Positions 23,759 through 34,637 of a stretch of 64,000 nt of DNA are shown one piece after another. The DNA is from Viola odorata (Eukaryota > Streptophyta > Magnoliopsida > Malpighiales > Violaceae), in contig OY829541.1 of assembly GCA_963691705.1 (NCBI GenBank), positions 15,308,564 through 15,372,563 on the forward strand, written 5' to 3'. A model generated the notes under the pieces. That model saw nothing but the letters and a program-made list of their open reading frames with translations. It ran no database searches and was not told where the DNA came from. How positions within the stretch are numbered: position 1 is the stretch's first letter; each line of letters opens with the position of its first letter. Made by a program: the position numbers and the translations under genes.

Positions 23759-23778
23759 TGGCGTCGTTGCCGGGGACT
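23759..23778 (+). promoter_or_regulatory. Primer binding site
   Basis: TGGCGTCGTTGCCGGGGACT three bases after the LTR end; close to the tRNA-Asp-type PBS of Athila-like elements (recalled, not checked). Confidence 0.75.
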
Positions 23779-23807
23779 AACGGTACTGATTTCTTTCTTT
23801 TGTTTAT

Positions 23808-25264
23808 GTGAATAGGACATGTAGACCACTTGAGCTCGAGATCACCAGAATAGAGAGCAGACTTAGAAGACAGGCCAAGAAACCACCCACTAACACCGGA
23901 GAAGTTTCTGCCCCAGTCCTTGAAAGAACCCTCTCTGCCTTGGACAATCTTGACATTCTTTCTTCATCAAGACCTAGACGCTGGATGCATCATTTCTTTC
24001 TTTAATGTCTTATTTTAATTATTTTTCTCACTCATCCTCTTTTCCTCAGTATTTTGATGCAGGCAGGAATGTGACTGCCAATGGAGGATTCTATGGCTCG
24101 CCACAGGGGAGTTTTGATTCGTATTATGATTCATATACATCTCACGGTCCGCCGCAGGAATGTTATGACCCATACTACAATCCCTATGCATCTACTCCTA
24201 ACCCCCCGTGGTGGAAGCAAGGAAATTTCAACTATGGAGTGCAGCCCGAACCTAGTTATCAATATTTTCTGCCTCCACAACCTCCACAACCTCCACAAGA
24301 TGCAGGGCTGACCCAAGAAGATTTGGTGATACTAGCTGACATAGCTAGTCAACTTAAAGAGCTAACCACAACCATGCAGGAGATTAGGGAGCAAGATCGC
24401 CAAGAGGCCATTGAAGCAAACTTTGCGTGCCTACCTGAGCAGCTTGCCCCTGACGCTGAACCACATGAACCTACCCAGCTTGCCCTAGATGTTGTCCCAA
24501 CGCTTGAACCAAAACTTTTAGCTCCAACACTTCTGCCCAATCAGACCATGAATCACCCTATCACTCCTATAGAACAATATTTGCAACACTTAGATGGTGA
24601 CGACCATTTAAGTGAAGAGGAGAATTTGTCCACCGCCATTCTATTGGAGTCATTCCATGCGCATCATGACCAAGATGATGAGTCTTATGGGATAGAGGAC
24701 CTTTTCATGTCAACAGATGAGCTAAAATTGGAGGATCCAGGATGCTTTCCTTTCGAGCCAGAAGCCAACATGGAGTTCAAGGCCAGTGCAGACACAATAT
24801 TGAGCAACACAAATCTGCCAGATTTTTGCGATGATCGTCTTGCCCTAGAAGCAGAATTAGAGGCAGAAGTCGTTGTTCAGCCAAATCCGCCAAATGAACT
24901 CCAGAACTATTCTAACACTTTAGTGAGCCAAGGGATTATGGTTTTGGAGGCTTTTCACCGCATCAAGCCGAGGGAAATTAAGGATGATGATTTAAAAGAG
25001 ATTGAAGAAGAAATAATTGAGGACATGAGCTCCAAAGCCGTTATGTGTGACAAGGGGATTCTTAAACTTTTTGATTATATTGATCCTTTCCTTGAATCAC
25101 CTTTCACTCATAAAATTTTTTTCCTCTTTGTTTTGCAGGAACCCAAATTAAGATTTGAATCATATCATGGTTGCCTGCAAGATGCTCTGCTAGAAGACCA
25201 TCCACTTTACGCTATAATTCATATCAAACTAAAGGGATGGAAAGCATTTAGTAGAATTGGTTGA
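23808..25264 (+). CDS. Gag-like protein of the non-autonomous element
   Basis: Two overlapping frames. The first (23808-24005) reads TRIESRLRRQAKKPPTNTG-like basic sequence; its TAA overlaps the ATG of the second in TAATG (24003-24007). The second, 419 codons, begins MSYFNYFSHSSSFPQYF and is rich in Tyr, Pro and Gln (YDSYTSHGPPQECYDPYY; PPQPPQPPQ), with a helical segment LVILADIASQLKELTTTMQE and an acidic middle. It ends with SYHGCLQDALLEDHPLYA. Position after the PBS and composition suggest a structural, gag-like protein, but no zinc knuckle or retrotransposon gag core is evident, so function is inferred. The frame change could be a mutation. Confidence 0.6.
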
Positions 25265-26180
25265 CAGAAGCCTGAACAGCTAGCGTCTTGCCCTAGACGT
25301 TAACTGAGGTGCTCTGTGGGAGGCAACCCACATTTCTTCCCTCCTTTCTCTTTATTTTACCTTGATTATTATTTTATCTTTATTATTATTTTATTTTCGT
25401 ATGCCCTTGTTCGAGTTCCCTCTTCGGATTGAGGACAATGCGTTGCTTAAGTGTGGGGAGGGACACTTATGTGTTTGTTTTATTTTGGGCAATTTTTTTG
25501 ATTTTTTAGGATTTTGTGAACTTTGGTTTTCTGGAAATTACCTTTTGCTAAGCTTGCACTACCCCTGTTTTGAAAATCACCTTAGATGGAATGTACAGAA
25601 TATGCCCACTATACACAGACACTTCACCTACTGCACCAGAATGACTTGCACACCATACTGCCTGTTAGCTCTTATGACTATGTCTTGCCCTAGTTGCTTG
25701 CAATCAATGTTTCTTACCCTGTGAGTGTTTGAGCTTCCATGCTGAATTTTATTTCTGAGTGGATGCATGATTGTGTGCTGGCTGAATTTGCATGAGACCC
25801 CTAGGTATAGGCACCATTAGACGTGAGAAAGTGATGATGTGATTGGAAACTTTACACCTTTCTTTCTTATCTTTTTTCTTGCCTTTTATCTTCCCGCCCT
25901 TACTGCTCACCTCTTTTTCTCCACCTTTCTAACTACTTGAGCCTTTCCTTTCATTTCTTAGCATGTGAGAGATGTCCTCTGGCAGTGAGCAAAGCGAGAT
26001 AAAGAGAAACAACATCACTTCTGTGGGGGTATTGAGCTGCAGGATACAGAAGCTGAAAACAGAAACACATGCTGAGAACAAAATACAACATCCACCCGCT
26101 AGACCAAGATGCTGAAAGTAGTAGTATGGCAAGCAATTGTAGAATGCAAAAGAGAAATAACAAAGGGTCTAGTGTGGGGA
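25265..26180 (+). other. 3' internal region of the LTR element
   Basis: Non-coding. It contains the conserved purine-rich motif at 25428-25463 and ends with AGTGTGGGGA (26171-26180), a polypurine-tract-like sequence directly before TGACAG. ORFs at 25362-25724 and 25929-26163 are not credible genes. Confidence 0.6.
26171..26180 (+). promoter_or_regulatory. Polypurine-tract candidate
   Basis: AGTGTGGGGA followed at once by TGACAG. The element at 43116-48690 has the same core (AGTGTGGGGATGTT) directly before its LTR, which supports an LTR start at 26181. Confidence 0.55.
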
Positions 26181-28179
26181 TGACAGACGGCCTGATCTAG
26201 GAGATCAAATCAAACCATTCAACGAACAATATGGAAATCAAGAGCTCGGGCGAGACATTGACAGTAATTATTCATTAAAGTTCAGACGCCCGAAGAAAAT
26301 TTTGCTACTCCAGTTCAACAGACCAAAACAATTGTATATCCTCCCTTTTGCTCAAAGTCTTTCATAAAAAAAACATAATAAAAAAAAAAAAAAATTTAAA
26401 ATTTTAAAAATTCGAATAAAACATTTGAGCAAAAGAGGAGTACAGATCCGAAGTGGAGCAAAGCATGAAGAAGATCAAAGGACCAACGACAATTTCAGAA
26501 GAAGATAATACCCCCACTCTCCACCAGCGCTCTTTGTCTTGTCCTTGCTGCTACCACCAGGAGGCCCTCTCACCACTTTGCCTTCTTCCATCTAAGAAAA
26601 CCTCTATCCTTCATTCTCTCTCTTTCGAACCCTCTTCTTCAACATATTCTCTTGCTTTACCCTTGCAAAGTTTCTATGATTGTATGATTTCCCACACATG
26701 TGTACTACGTACCCGGGTCGCTATTGCAAATCTGATTGTGTGCATTGTCATTCACATCATTGAGCGTAAACACCTAACTCTATTTCTGAGCGTGAGTGAC
26801 AAATACATTATCCGGTAAGGATTGCTTGCAGCAGGCTGATGTAGGAAAGCTTCTCTTCTAGTTTCGTTATTCCTTAAGAGTAGTGCAGAGTTCATGTATT
26901 TTGTCCACATTTTCTCTTCCTTTCCTAGCCCTTTACGGATCTTGATGCTACTGATTAGCCTCTATTTCTTTACTTATTGCAGATTCAGGCTTTAGGAGAG
27001 GAAATTCCAGAAAGATGCATTATTCACTGGATTTTGGAGTGTTTCGAGCGTCTAGGCCTAGCTGCTCATCGCTCGCAGGCCAGCTGCAGAAAATGGAAAG
27101 TACGGAAAATGAAATTTAATAAATCCGACTGATTCTCCGACTTTCCCTCCGTGTTCCCAGCTCAGCAAAGGCATAATTAAGGAAAACCTAGTTCTATTAG
27201 ACTTAGGACTTCTATTTTATTTAATATATATATTAGAATAATTAGGGTTTTAGGAGGGGGGCTCTCTCTTCCGCCTCTTCTCTTCTCTCCCCCCTCTCTT
27301 CTTCTTCTTCTTCATCTTCTGTTATTTTTATATTTACTATTTTATTTATGCTTTCTTTGTGGAACTAATTTCGATTTCCTAGTAAAGACAAGTGAAGGTT
27401 TTTGATTCATTCGACTGTGAGATCTGATTGTGCTTAATATATTTATGTGCTTGTATTTATTTATTTATTATTTAAACGTCAATATTGCTTGTGCTTGATT
27501 TATGATCTGATCAGTCTGCATGTCGCCCTTGCTGTTTACCGTCATCTCTATGGTTATAACTAACGCGAAGCTGTAGGGTAAAGTAGACAACCAGTCTGGA
27601 AGTAATCGGGTTCCTGGTCTCATTCAGCTGGAATAAATAAGTAATTAGGGTAGTGCCTCGAGCGTACTGAGTGTCTCGCCCTAGACGTGTCTTACCTCCT
27701 CTTCATGGGCATCTGAGTATTGTCTCCATAATCGTACCTTGGAGGACGGCAGATTGTCAAGGTTACCCCATAAGCGTACCTTGGGGCAGCTTCTCTTACG
27801 AAGGTAAGCAGGGGACCTATGCGTACCTGGTCCCCATAGCACGTCTACAAGTCAGGAATTGAATATTGTCGAATCTATGATCTGTCGAATTGAAATCATA
27901 ACTGGATATTTGTCTTTGCTAGGAAAGCTTTCGCTCTATTGATTTCTTACTTGCTTTATTACTATTTGTTATTACTTTCTTAGTTTATATTAGATTAATC
28001 AACACTTTCAAAACCCCCATATTTGTTACTGTTTCGGTTTGTTTGCCCTAATGACACATGAAAGTCAGCATCTACCATTAGTCCCTGTGTTCGACCCTAC
28101 TGCCGCTATATACAATTTATTGTGCATTTGATAGCAGGTTTTTATTATTATATTTGAATGTGCTTCGACAACACAATCA
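26181..28179 (+). repeat. 3' LTR of the Athila-like element
   Basis: From about 26894 the sequence is nearly identical to 22083 onward; the end CAATCA is shared. The upstream ~700 bp have no counterpart in the 5' LTR. If the LTR starts at 26181 the 5' LTR carries a deletion; alternatively the LTR starts at 26884. A 29-bp segment near 27592 is absent from the 5' LTR. Confidence 0.7.
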
Positions 28180-28345
28180 TGGGGCGACCATCATGAAATT
28201 TGTTGTACAAATGTTGGAAGGAGATGGGGAAGATTTGACAACACCTCCAAATCCTTTTAGCTCCACCATCACCAAGAGAACAACTGCAACTATACGAGGA
28301 AGACCCTTGCGTGGTGGGATGGAAGCCATAGAAGAGACAGAGTAG
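28180..28345 (+). pseudogene. Kinase pseudogene 2: C-terminal fragment
   Basis: Sequence after the LTR insertion continues the kinase: MKFVVQMLEGDGEDL and PPNPFSS are the usual C-terminal motifs of LRK10L kinases, followed by a basic and Thr-rich tail ending at TAG 28343-28345. Immediately after the TGGGG duplication, CGACCATC-ATG lacks one base compared with the expected R-P-S-M, which puts this piece out of frame with the part before 22074. Confidence 0.85.
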
Positions 28346-30077
28346 TGTTAGTAGACGAGGAAGAAATTTTGCATGAATGAATTTGTTTCCTGGTTTTAAA
28401 GAACTGATGTGGTGTTTATTACTGGATAAATGTTGTTAATGTTAGAGTTACATGTGTGTTTTTATTACTTCTTTTTTTCCTGAAGGAGTCTCCAAATGTT
28501 TTGATGTTGTGCTTTTTATCTAATCGATTTATGTGTGAATTGCGGTGGATTGAGTTGAGTGTTCCGGTCAGATGTAAACATGGCACCTCTATTTTTTTTC
28601 CTATACACAATCCATCATTTTTTTATACTTTTGGGGAAAAAAATTATTACTCACCCCTCGACGTTTCTTAATTGGTTTTGGACAGGCTTTTACCAGTCAC
28701 AACCACCGTACAATTGCCACTTTCATCTCTCAAGGTATTTTTTTATATCAAAAGAAAAAGGTTAAATTTAGAACATCAATGACAGGCTCGTCTAAAAAAT
28801 GAAGCGTCCGTTTTATCTCAAAAAAGAATAAAAAATATCAATGAAGGGGGAGATAATGTCCACACATAATGAGACTCCATATTTAAGATTAAATTCACCA
28901 TACTATCTATAATCTTATTAACCTCTCTATAGATATGAACAATTTTCACATCCCTTTCATCAACAAGCGAATAGTCAATGAGAGTTTTGTATGCCGAAGC
29001 GGCAACCTTTCGGAAAGAACCTGAACAACACTAAAATTATCAATTGCACAACCCAACCTTGGCCGAGTACCCACCAAGTCAGTCTCCATGGTCATTTTGA
29101 AATCCCTTAAGGTCTTTTATTCAATTTTAGTTTCATAATTTTTTATTTAAAATGATTTAAACCTCCAATATTTTTCAGTTAGAATTTCTTTTCCTAAGGT
29201 GTCTTATCAACTGAAACTAATATCGTTCTAATTATATCTATCTTCTAAAGGGTGGTCACTTCCAATATATTTTTTCTCCATTTTCAAAACTCGAACTCGA
29301 CACTTTAATTAAAAGTGGATAATTTTTTTACCACTTGACCATAATTTGTGTTAGTTAAGTGATAAATTATTAATCTTTCTATAAAAATTTAAAGTAAGAT
29401 ATGTTGATGTATTTATTTATAATATTTGTAATACCCCTAATAATGATATATATCAAAATTTTACAATAAATAACTATTTTATTATGAAATAATTTATTAT
29501 TTAATTACAAAAATATGATATCTTCTTTTATCGAACCATTTGTTTTGAAATGAATTAACTTGCAAGTGACCAATTTTGTCTTCTGATTAATGCTAGCTAG
29601 AGAGTTTAGCCTATAAATGTCAAGGATCAAAATTGAGAGTAAAAAACTTTAATGATGAAACTGTACAATTCACTAAAAATTATAGACTTAGACTATTTCC
29701 TCTTCTTACTTCACGAGTTAGTGCCTTTCTTAATGTATGGCGTACGCGTATAGATATATGGCTATCTAATCTAACATGAGAATGTGATAGATGGCCACGG
29801 TATTCTCAAGTCAGTGGTTGCATTTTTTAATTTTTTTTATAGAGTCTATAATATTCGAATTTGAGTCAGAATTTTTTATGGTATTTTACCAACAATAAAT
29901 AACTAATAAATTATGTATTAATTAACAATCGTTAACATTTAGAATTTTAAACAGGGCACATTTCTGATGCTTCCCGCAAAAATAACAAAATATATTGTCG
30001 TAAAAGAAAAAGGAGAATTGAAAGTTGGTATCTGTTGCTATCCAATTATAAGTTATTCTTATTTTTTTTAACGGGTA
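28346..30077. other. Intergenic AT-rich DNA, no gene seen
   Basis: From 28346 to about 28780 lies former 3' flank of the kinase gene; beyond it AT-rich DNA without coding frames, RNA genes or clear transposon termini. Short ORFs at 28456-28765 are random. Confidence 0.6.
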
Positions 30078-30350
30078 TCCGGTGTACCTGCAAAGCGCCG
30101 GAGGGGGGCTCCAGCATAGACACTCCGATGCTTAAGTCAGTATGGCTATTCCAAATGGCAGGGGTTCAACTAGTAATCATAGGCTTACCTCTCATCTTAA
30201 ATGGTCGGGTATTTATAAGCGCAAAGGCGAGTGTTACCTCTAGGGGGTGGGCGTTATCTAGGCAAGATAACGCCTTGGGTAACGTCATGGCTAACCTGTG
30301 ATGGGATAACGCCGTGCGCGTGGGTAGATAATGCATGAGTCCCCCCCCCC
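30078..30350 (-). repeat. Inverted LTR fragment of a Tat-like element
   Basis: Reverse complement matches the LTR at about 38160-38455, including the TATAAAT box (30217-30211), the TAACGCC blocks and the CGGCGC...TTGCAGG end, which stops at about 30078 (U5 truncated). It marks the 3' end of a minus-oriented element whose antisense genes follow to the right. An 18-C run lies at 30341-30358. Confidence 0.78.
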
Positions 30351-30646
30351 CCCCCCCCACGCTGATGTCGACCATCCTAGGGTTCCTCGTTTGGTGAAGG
30401 GTGCCATCTTCGGTGAGGCATGCCCGACTGGAGCTACAGTAATCCGGCCTTGTCGCTGAGTGTAAAGACGGCAATGCCCCTAGAATTGCCTCTATTGTTA
30501 TCACAAGCCCAACTGAAAATGAGCCCGAGTGTTTCCCAAGGGCTAATGCTTTCTCTTGTTTCTGTGTCATGCCTGACGGTCCTCAAGATAACGGGGTGGC
30601 TCGGTTTTTAAAGGGCACATCTTCTCAACCACACTTTCTTTGGGCC

Positions 30647-30653
30647 TATAAAT
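30647..30653 (+). promoter_or_regulatory. TATA box of the first antisense gene
   Basis: TATAAAT, 64 bp before the ATG at 30711. A plausible plant core promoter for the small gene that follows. Confidence 0.5.
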
Positions 30654-30710
30654 TTGAACTTTCATCGCGCAAATTTCGCATCTTTTTAGCACTTTTTCGG
30701 TATTTTCATC

Positions 30711-31094
30711 ATGGATGAGCTGACTAGAAACTTCTTGATCTCCAAGGCCCACACTCTGAAGAATCTTACTGAGGCTGACATTGGTTTCCTGGAGACCATG
30801 ATGACCAAGACCTCCGAGGACATCTTGAAGCTTCAGGGGATGATGACCTCTCTTCTGTCCAGGCAGCTTGCAACTTCCCTGGAGGACTTCAGCCCTTTGG
30901 AGAGCATGCTGAAGCTGGCCACTACCGTTTCCCACATCGAGGTGGTCACCACCATGCTGCGGTGCAAGAAGGACCTGCTGATGTGTTGCTTAAAGGGGAT
31001 GAGGGTTTGCTCCTCCGAACTGACCTCTATTGTAGATGCTCTGAGGGAGATTGCCGTGGTGCCAAGGGAGGACGACGCTGGGTCCACTGTCTAA
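30711..31094 (+). CDS. Small antisense-cassette gene, unknown function
   Basis: 127-residue frame starting MDELTRNFLISKAHTL. Composition is leucine-, methionine- and acid-rich with a repeating helical look (EDILKLQGMMTSLL; FSPLESMLKLATTV). No known domain, signal peptide or membrane segment is visible. A TATA box stands 64 bp upstream, and AATAAATAAA polyadenylation-like signals follow at about 31182. It lies in the plus orientation between an inverted LTR fragment and three further plus-strand genes, so it is antisense to the host element. The G+C-rich third positions and absence of stops suggest it was recently coding. I do not recognise it. Confidence 0.55.
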   Translation: MDELTRNFLISKAHTLKNLTEADIGFLETMMTKTSEDILKLQGMMTSLLSRQLATSLEDFSPLESMLKLATTVSHIEVVTTMLRCKKDLLMCCLKGMRVCSSELTSIVDALREIAVVPREDDAGSTV

Positions 31095-31630
31095 CTACTC
31101 GCCACTGTCATCGTGTCCCTTTGTTTTTCTTTTTGTGTTATGATGTATGCACGCGGGTGTATGTTTGGGCCGTTAGGCCATAAATAAATAAAGTGTCTTT
31201 TCACTATCTTGCTTGTGACTTCTTTTCTTTCTCGATATGCTTATTAGTGTTTTAGTTGAGTGCCACATCAGCCCAACTGAAAATGAGTCTGCCATTGGTT
31301 GGACTTCTGCTTCGCTTGTTTTTCCTCACTCACCAGGTGGCGACGATTATGCTTGTGAACCGTTCCGCATTAATTTCGCGTCGTTTCTTCAGTGTCAACT
31401 GATTGGGCGGTTTTTTGGTGTCTCTTGATTGGCGAAAAATCCTAACAGGTGTGATCATAGAATCAGATTCTGCAATTATAACCATTTTTCCTAAAGCGCA
31501 TTGATTTCTCTTAGAGGGCGTGCAAAAAGGTGGGGAGGCCTCTTCGCTTTGAGTATTTAATGGAAGTTTCTCTTCTTTTTCCTGTTCATCTTCTTCTTTG
31601 CATTTTCCTACTGAGATTGCTTACGATTTT

Positions 31631-32050
31631 ATGGTTGATTCATATTCCATGGATGTTGCTGAACGTGATTCTCTACCGACTCCTCCGACTTCACCAGACT
31701 CTGACGACCCTCCTCCTCCGTGCCTGAAAAGACGACCTTCCCGACGCAAGGGTTGTAAGAGGCCGAAGAGGAAGACCTTTGAGGCAACCAACGTGCCTTT
31801 CGACCTCCATGTCCCTACTATTCGGAAGGGCGATGAGTTGTTTCCTCACATTAGTCGTTTCATGGAAAGAGGTTCCTCTAACGATATCGGTGCTGAGATA
31901 GTGGCTTTCGCCACTAAGGGGGAGTCAAGTTCTTCAACGCCTAGTCACGAGAAAAGGGTTGACGAGCCTTTCCCTTTTACTAACGAGGAGTGGCCGTCTT
32001 CGGATGGAGATGACTTCTACTGGCCTTCCTACTGGCTTGACGAGGATTAA
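31631..32050 (+). CDS. Small antisense-cassette gene with basic stretch
   Basis: 139 residues from ATG 31631 (MVDSYSMDVAERDSLP). A proline-rich N-terminus (PPTSPDSDDPPPP) precedes a strongly basic segment RRPSRRKGCKRPKRK that looks like a nuclear localisation signal; the C-terminus is acidic and aromatic (FYWPSYWLDED). No known domain. A TATTTAAT element at 31553 and an AATAAAATAA signal at about 32097 frame it. An 18-bp sequence upstream (31270-31287) is identical to one upstream of the preceding gene. It probably encodes a nuclear or RNA/DNA-binding accessory protein of the retroelement, but this is inference only. Confidence 0.55.
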   Translation: MVDSYSMDVAERDSLPTPPTSPDSDDPPPPCLKRRPSRRKGCKRPKRKTFEATNVPFDLHVPTIRKGDELFPHISRFMERGSSNDIGAEIVAFATKGESSSSTPSHEKRVDEPFPFTNEEWPSSDGDDFYWPSYWLDED

Positions 32051-32531
32051 TCCCTATGCATCATGCATGTTGTAGATATCGTATGGCTTTTTTATGAATA
32101 AAATAATGCTCCCCGTTTTCGCTTTCTTGTCGTTACACTCTTGCGATAACTCTACAATCATTGGGCAGTTGACGCTGAGCAACTAGTTACCACTTTGATA
32201 CAACCGTTTCTTCAACTTCCAATTGTTAACCACCTTCCTCTAAGGATATAAATGCTTAGCCATAAATATTCTTCTGATGTCTTTCCATGTGTCCCTTTCT
32301 GTGTTATACGTGTCTCGTTTTCATAGGTTACTCAGTCACTGAGTTTGACCTTTAAAAGAAAATAACTCTCCTCTTCTCACACTTACTCGCGCTTCAAATT
32401 TTTCTCTGCTTCTTCTTTTGTTCGAGGAAAGCTTCTCCCACAGTTCGTCGGCACCGACGGTCTACTTATTACTTTCTTCTTCAAGGTATTTTGCTCCTCT
32501 TTCGTTTTGGTTTTTCTTTTACTGGTTCGCT

Positions 32532-34637
32532 ATGCGTAAGACTAGAGCTACCAGGGGTTTTCAGAGACCTTTAGATCCAGCGATCGAAAAAACACACAGT
32601 ATTTTTTCGTGCCCGACGGTTCTAAGGGCCGAATTAGAGGGTCATGGTATCTCTTTTCTCCATGGCTATTCCACTATCGTCCCCGATGATGGTCTACTAC
32701 TTCACGATCCACTGTGGGGAAAATATAGACTGGTTTACTTTAAAATGTTCCTTTATGGCTTTTGTTTTCCCATTCATACTTCTGTAGAAAAACTGTTGCG
32801 CTAGTATGATCTTAACCCTGCTCAAATAACTCCTTCTTCTTGGTGTGGGATTTATGCCTTTCTTTATGCTTGCGAGACGAAGGGTATCTTTACTCCGTCC
32901 GTCATTTTAATCTGCAAATTCTTCAGCCTAAATTGTCTCAACTACTTAGTCAATATCGGCCCAAGGTAGAATGACGCGTTTGTGCAGTCGTTCTGGCAGA
33001 AGTTTCAGGGCTTTGAGGAGACTGTGGCTGATTGGAATAGCAGTTTCTTTATTCTTGAACTGCCTTCCCGTTTGTGGCGCGGGGGCTTTAATCGAGAGAT
33101 CACTAGTGCTGCTTGGGTAAATCCAGTAGTGTTGTCTAGGGATGAGTTGGCTCATGCTAACACCTTGTTAGAGATAGATACGTCTTTCCGTATTCGGGAA
33201 TTCGCTTTGATTTTCTTGCTGTTCTGACATATTTCATTGGCAGAAAATGCTGAGGGTCAATCACCTGGAGGGAATGACGCTCCTTTGAATATGGCGCCAC
33301 TCCAGATGCTACCAGCTTCTCCACCACCTAGGGGTTCCAGCCATCAGAGTTCTTCGCCGAAGAGGAGGAGGACTAAAACAGTAGCAAGGAGAGGGCGCGG
33401 TATTCCTGCTCGAGCCTCTCATTTTCTTGACAATTGGTTACCGGTTTGGGGCAGAGGAGTAACTTTGGGTCGACCCGTAACTAGGATAACTGACAGCGAT
33501 AGCGAGGATATGGATACCGAGACAGAGCTTCGCCATGCTTCCGCGACTCAACGGAAGAAACTCAGAATGAAGAAGTATGGTTAGGCTACTGGGATTTTTT
33601 CAAAAAAGGTTGACGAAGTCCCTCCTATGAGGGTTGACGTTTCCACTGTGGCAAGTACTTTTCAAGTGACAAAGGTTACTGAGGCGTCAACTTTCATTCC
33701 TCTAACGGTTACTGAAGCTCCGCTGACAACGGATTCGCTTTCACCGACTAACGCCCCCGACTCTCCCATTTCCTCCTGCATACCTGACGTGGTGGTGCCA
33801 GCTCCCAGCTCAAGCGCACTTCCCGTCCCTCCGACAGGGGGTCCTCAACCGTTATTCTTTACTTCCATTTTGGGTATCGACGGTCCTATCAAGAGTTCCA
33901 CTCCCTCTATTATCGCCAACGTTTCCCCTCAGGGTCCTCAAGGGGTTCCTTCTTACCGGTTGGATTTGTCCACTTTTGGCACTAGCGGGCTTTGTGCCTT
34001 AGGGGTGTCGGACCCGTTATCACGAGATCAACCGACGACCTTCCTGGTATGTGAGATATTTAGCTCACCTGAGGTTAAAGAGTTGCTACGACTTCCTCCC
34101 GATATTCAGCACGCGCACGTTCTGAACGATGCCCTGGCCGGCTTTCGCAAAGTGCATTACTTTCTTAAGGCTCATGGTGACAAGCTTCGAGGTTCACCCG
34201 ACTCAAAAGAGCGACTGGATGTCACCTTGACTAAAGTGAAGGAGTTAACGTGACTTCAGAATCGTACCTTGGCGGAGCTGAACGATTGCCGCGCTGAACT
34301 TGCAAGGGAAAGATCTAAAGGGAAAGCCAAAGTTGAGTTTTTAGAGGCGGAGTTGGTGGCAGCTGACAAGAAAAATTCTCTTCTTTCTAAAGAGATACTG
34401 GCTTGCAATGCGGATTTAGCAAAGGTTTCGTCGAAGATACGCTGGTGGAAGAAAAAGACTATGTGGGCCTTTACTGCCGGATTCGCGGACTACTATCGCG
34501 GTAGGACTTTCGATCCTACTAAGATAGTCGATTATGCCTATGAAAAAATGAACGAGATAGACGAGAGCAAAGAAGGTTTTCTTTCTTCAGGAGAGGAAGA
34601 GGGGGGTGACGGCGGCAATACCGAGGCGCTCCCGTAA
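32532..34637 (+). pseudogene. Antisense gene A (gypsy-type transposon family), degraded
   Basis: Exon 1 starts at ATG 32532 (MRKTRATRGF); an intron ends in TTTCATTGGCAG (AG 33240-33241); exon 2 runs to TAA 34637. Exon 1 has the pattern of the plant family called 'putative gypsy type transposon' (Transposase_28/PF04195-like): FKMFLYGFCFPIH, DLNPAQITPSSWCG, ADWNSSFFILELP. Exon 2 begins with a basic stretch (PKRRRTKTVARRGRG), a low-complexity Pro/Thr/Ser region, then a coiled coil (LARERSKGKAKVEFLEAELV) and a C-terminal WWKKKTMWAFTAGFADYY. In-frame stops at 32802, 32967, 33582 and 34251 show decay. It is paralogous to gene B downstream. Function is unknown; the basic stretch suggests nuclear action. 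Confidence 0.75.

Larger units (their letters stand above)
22075..28179 (+). mobile_element. Athila-like non-autonomous LTR element
   Basis: A 6.1-kb insertion in kinase pseudogene 2. LTRs end in GACAAC-CAATCA; the PBS is of the TGGCG(C/T)CGTTGCCGGGGA type used by Athila-like elements. The only coding frame is gag-like (23808-25264). No protease, RT or integrase is present, so it resembles a TR-GAG/LARD derivative. A conserved purine-rich motif (25428-25463) is shared with the element at 43116-48690. Confidence 0.82.

Noticed and set aside
30166..31087. Minus-strand ORFs at 30166-30570, 30567-30935 and 30833-31087
   Set aside because: They overlap an LTR fragment and the plus-strand small gene that has a promoter and poly(A)-like signals; no domain seen.
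33237..34637. Reading 33237, 33627 and 34269 as three genes
   Set aside because: All are in the same frame, separated by single stops, and together match the second exon of gene A.
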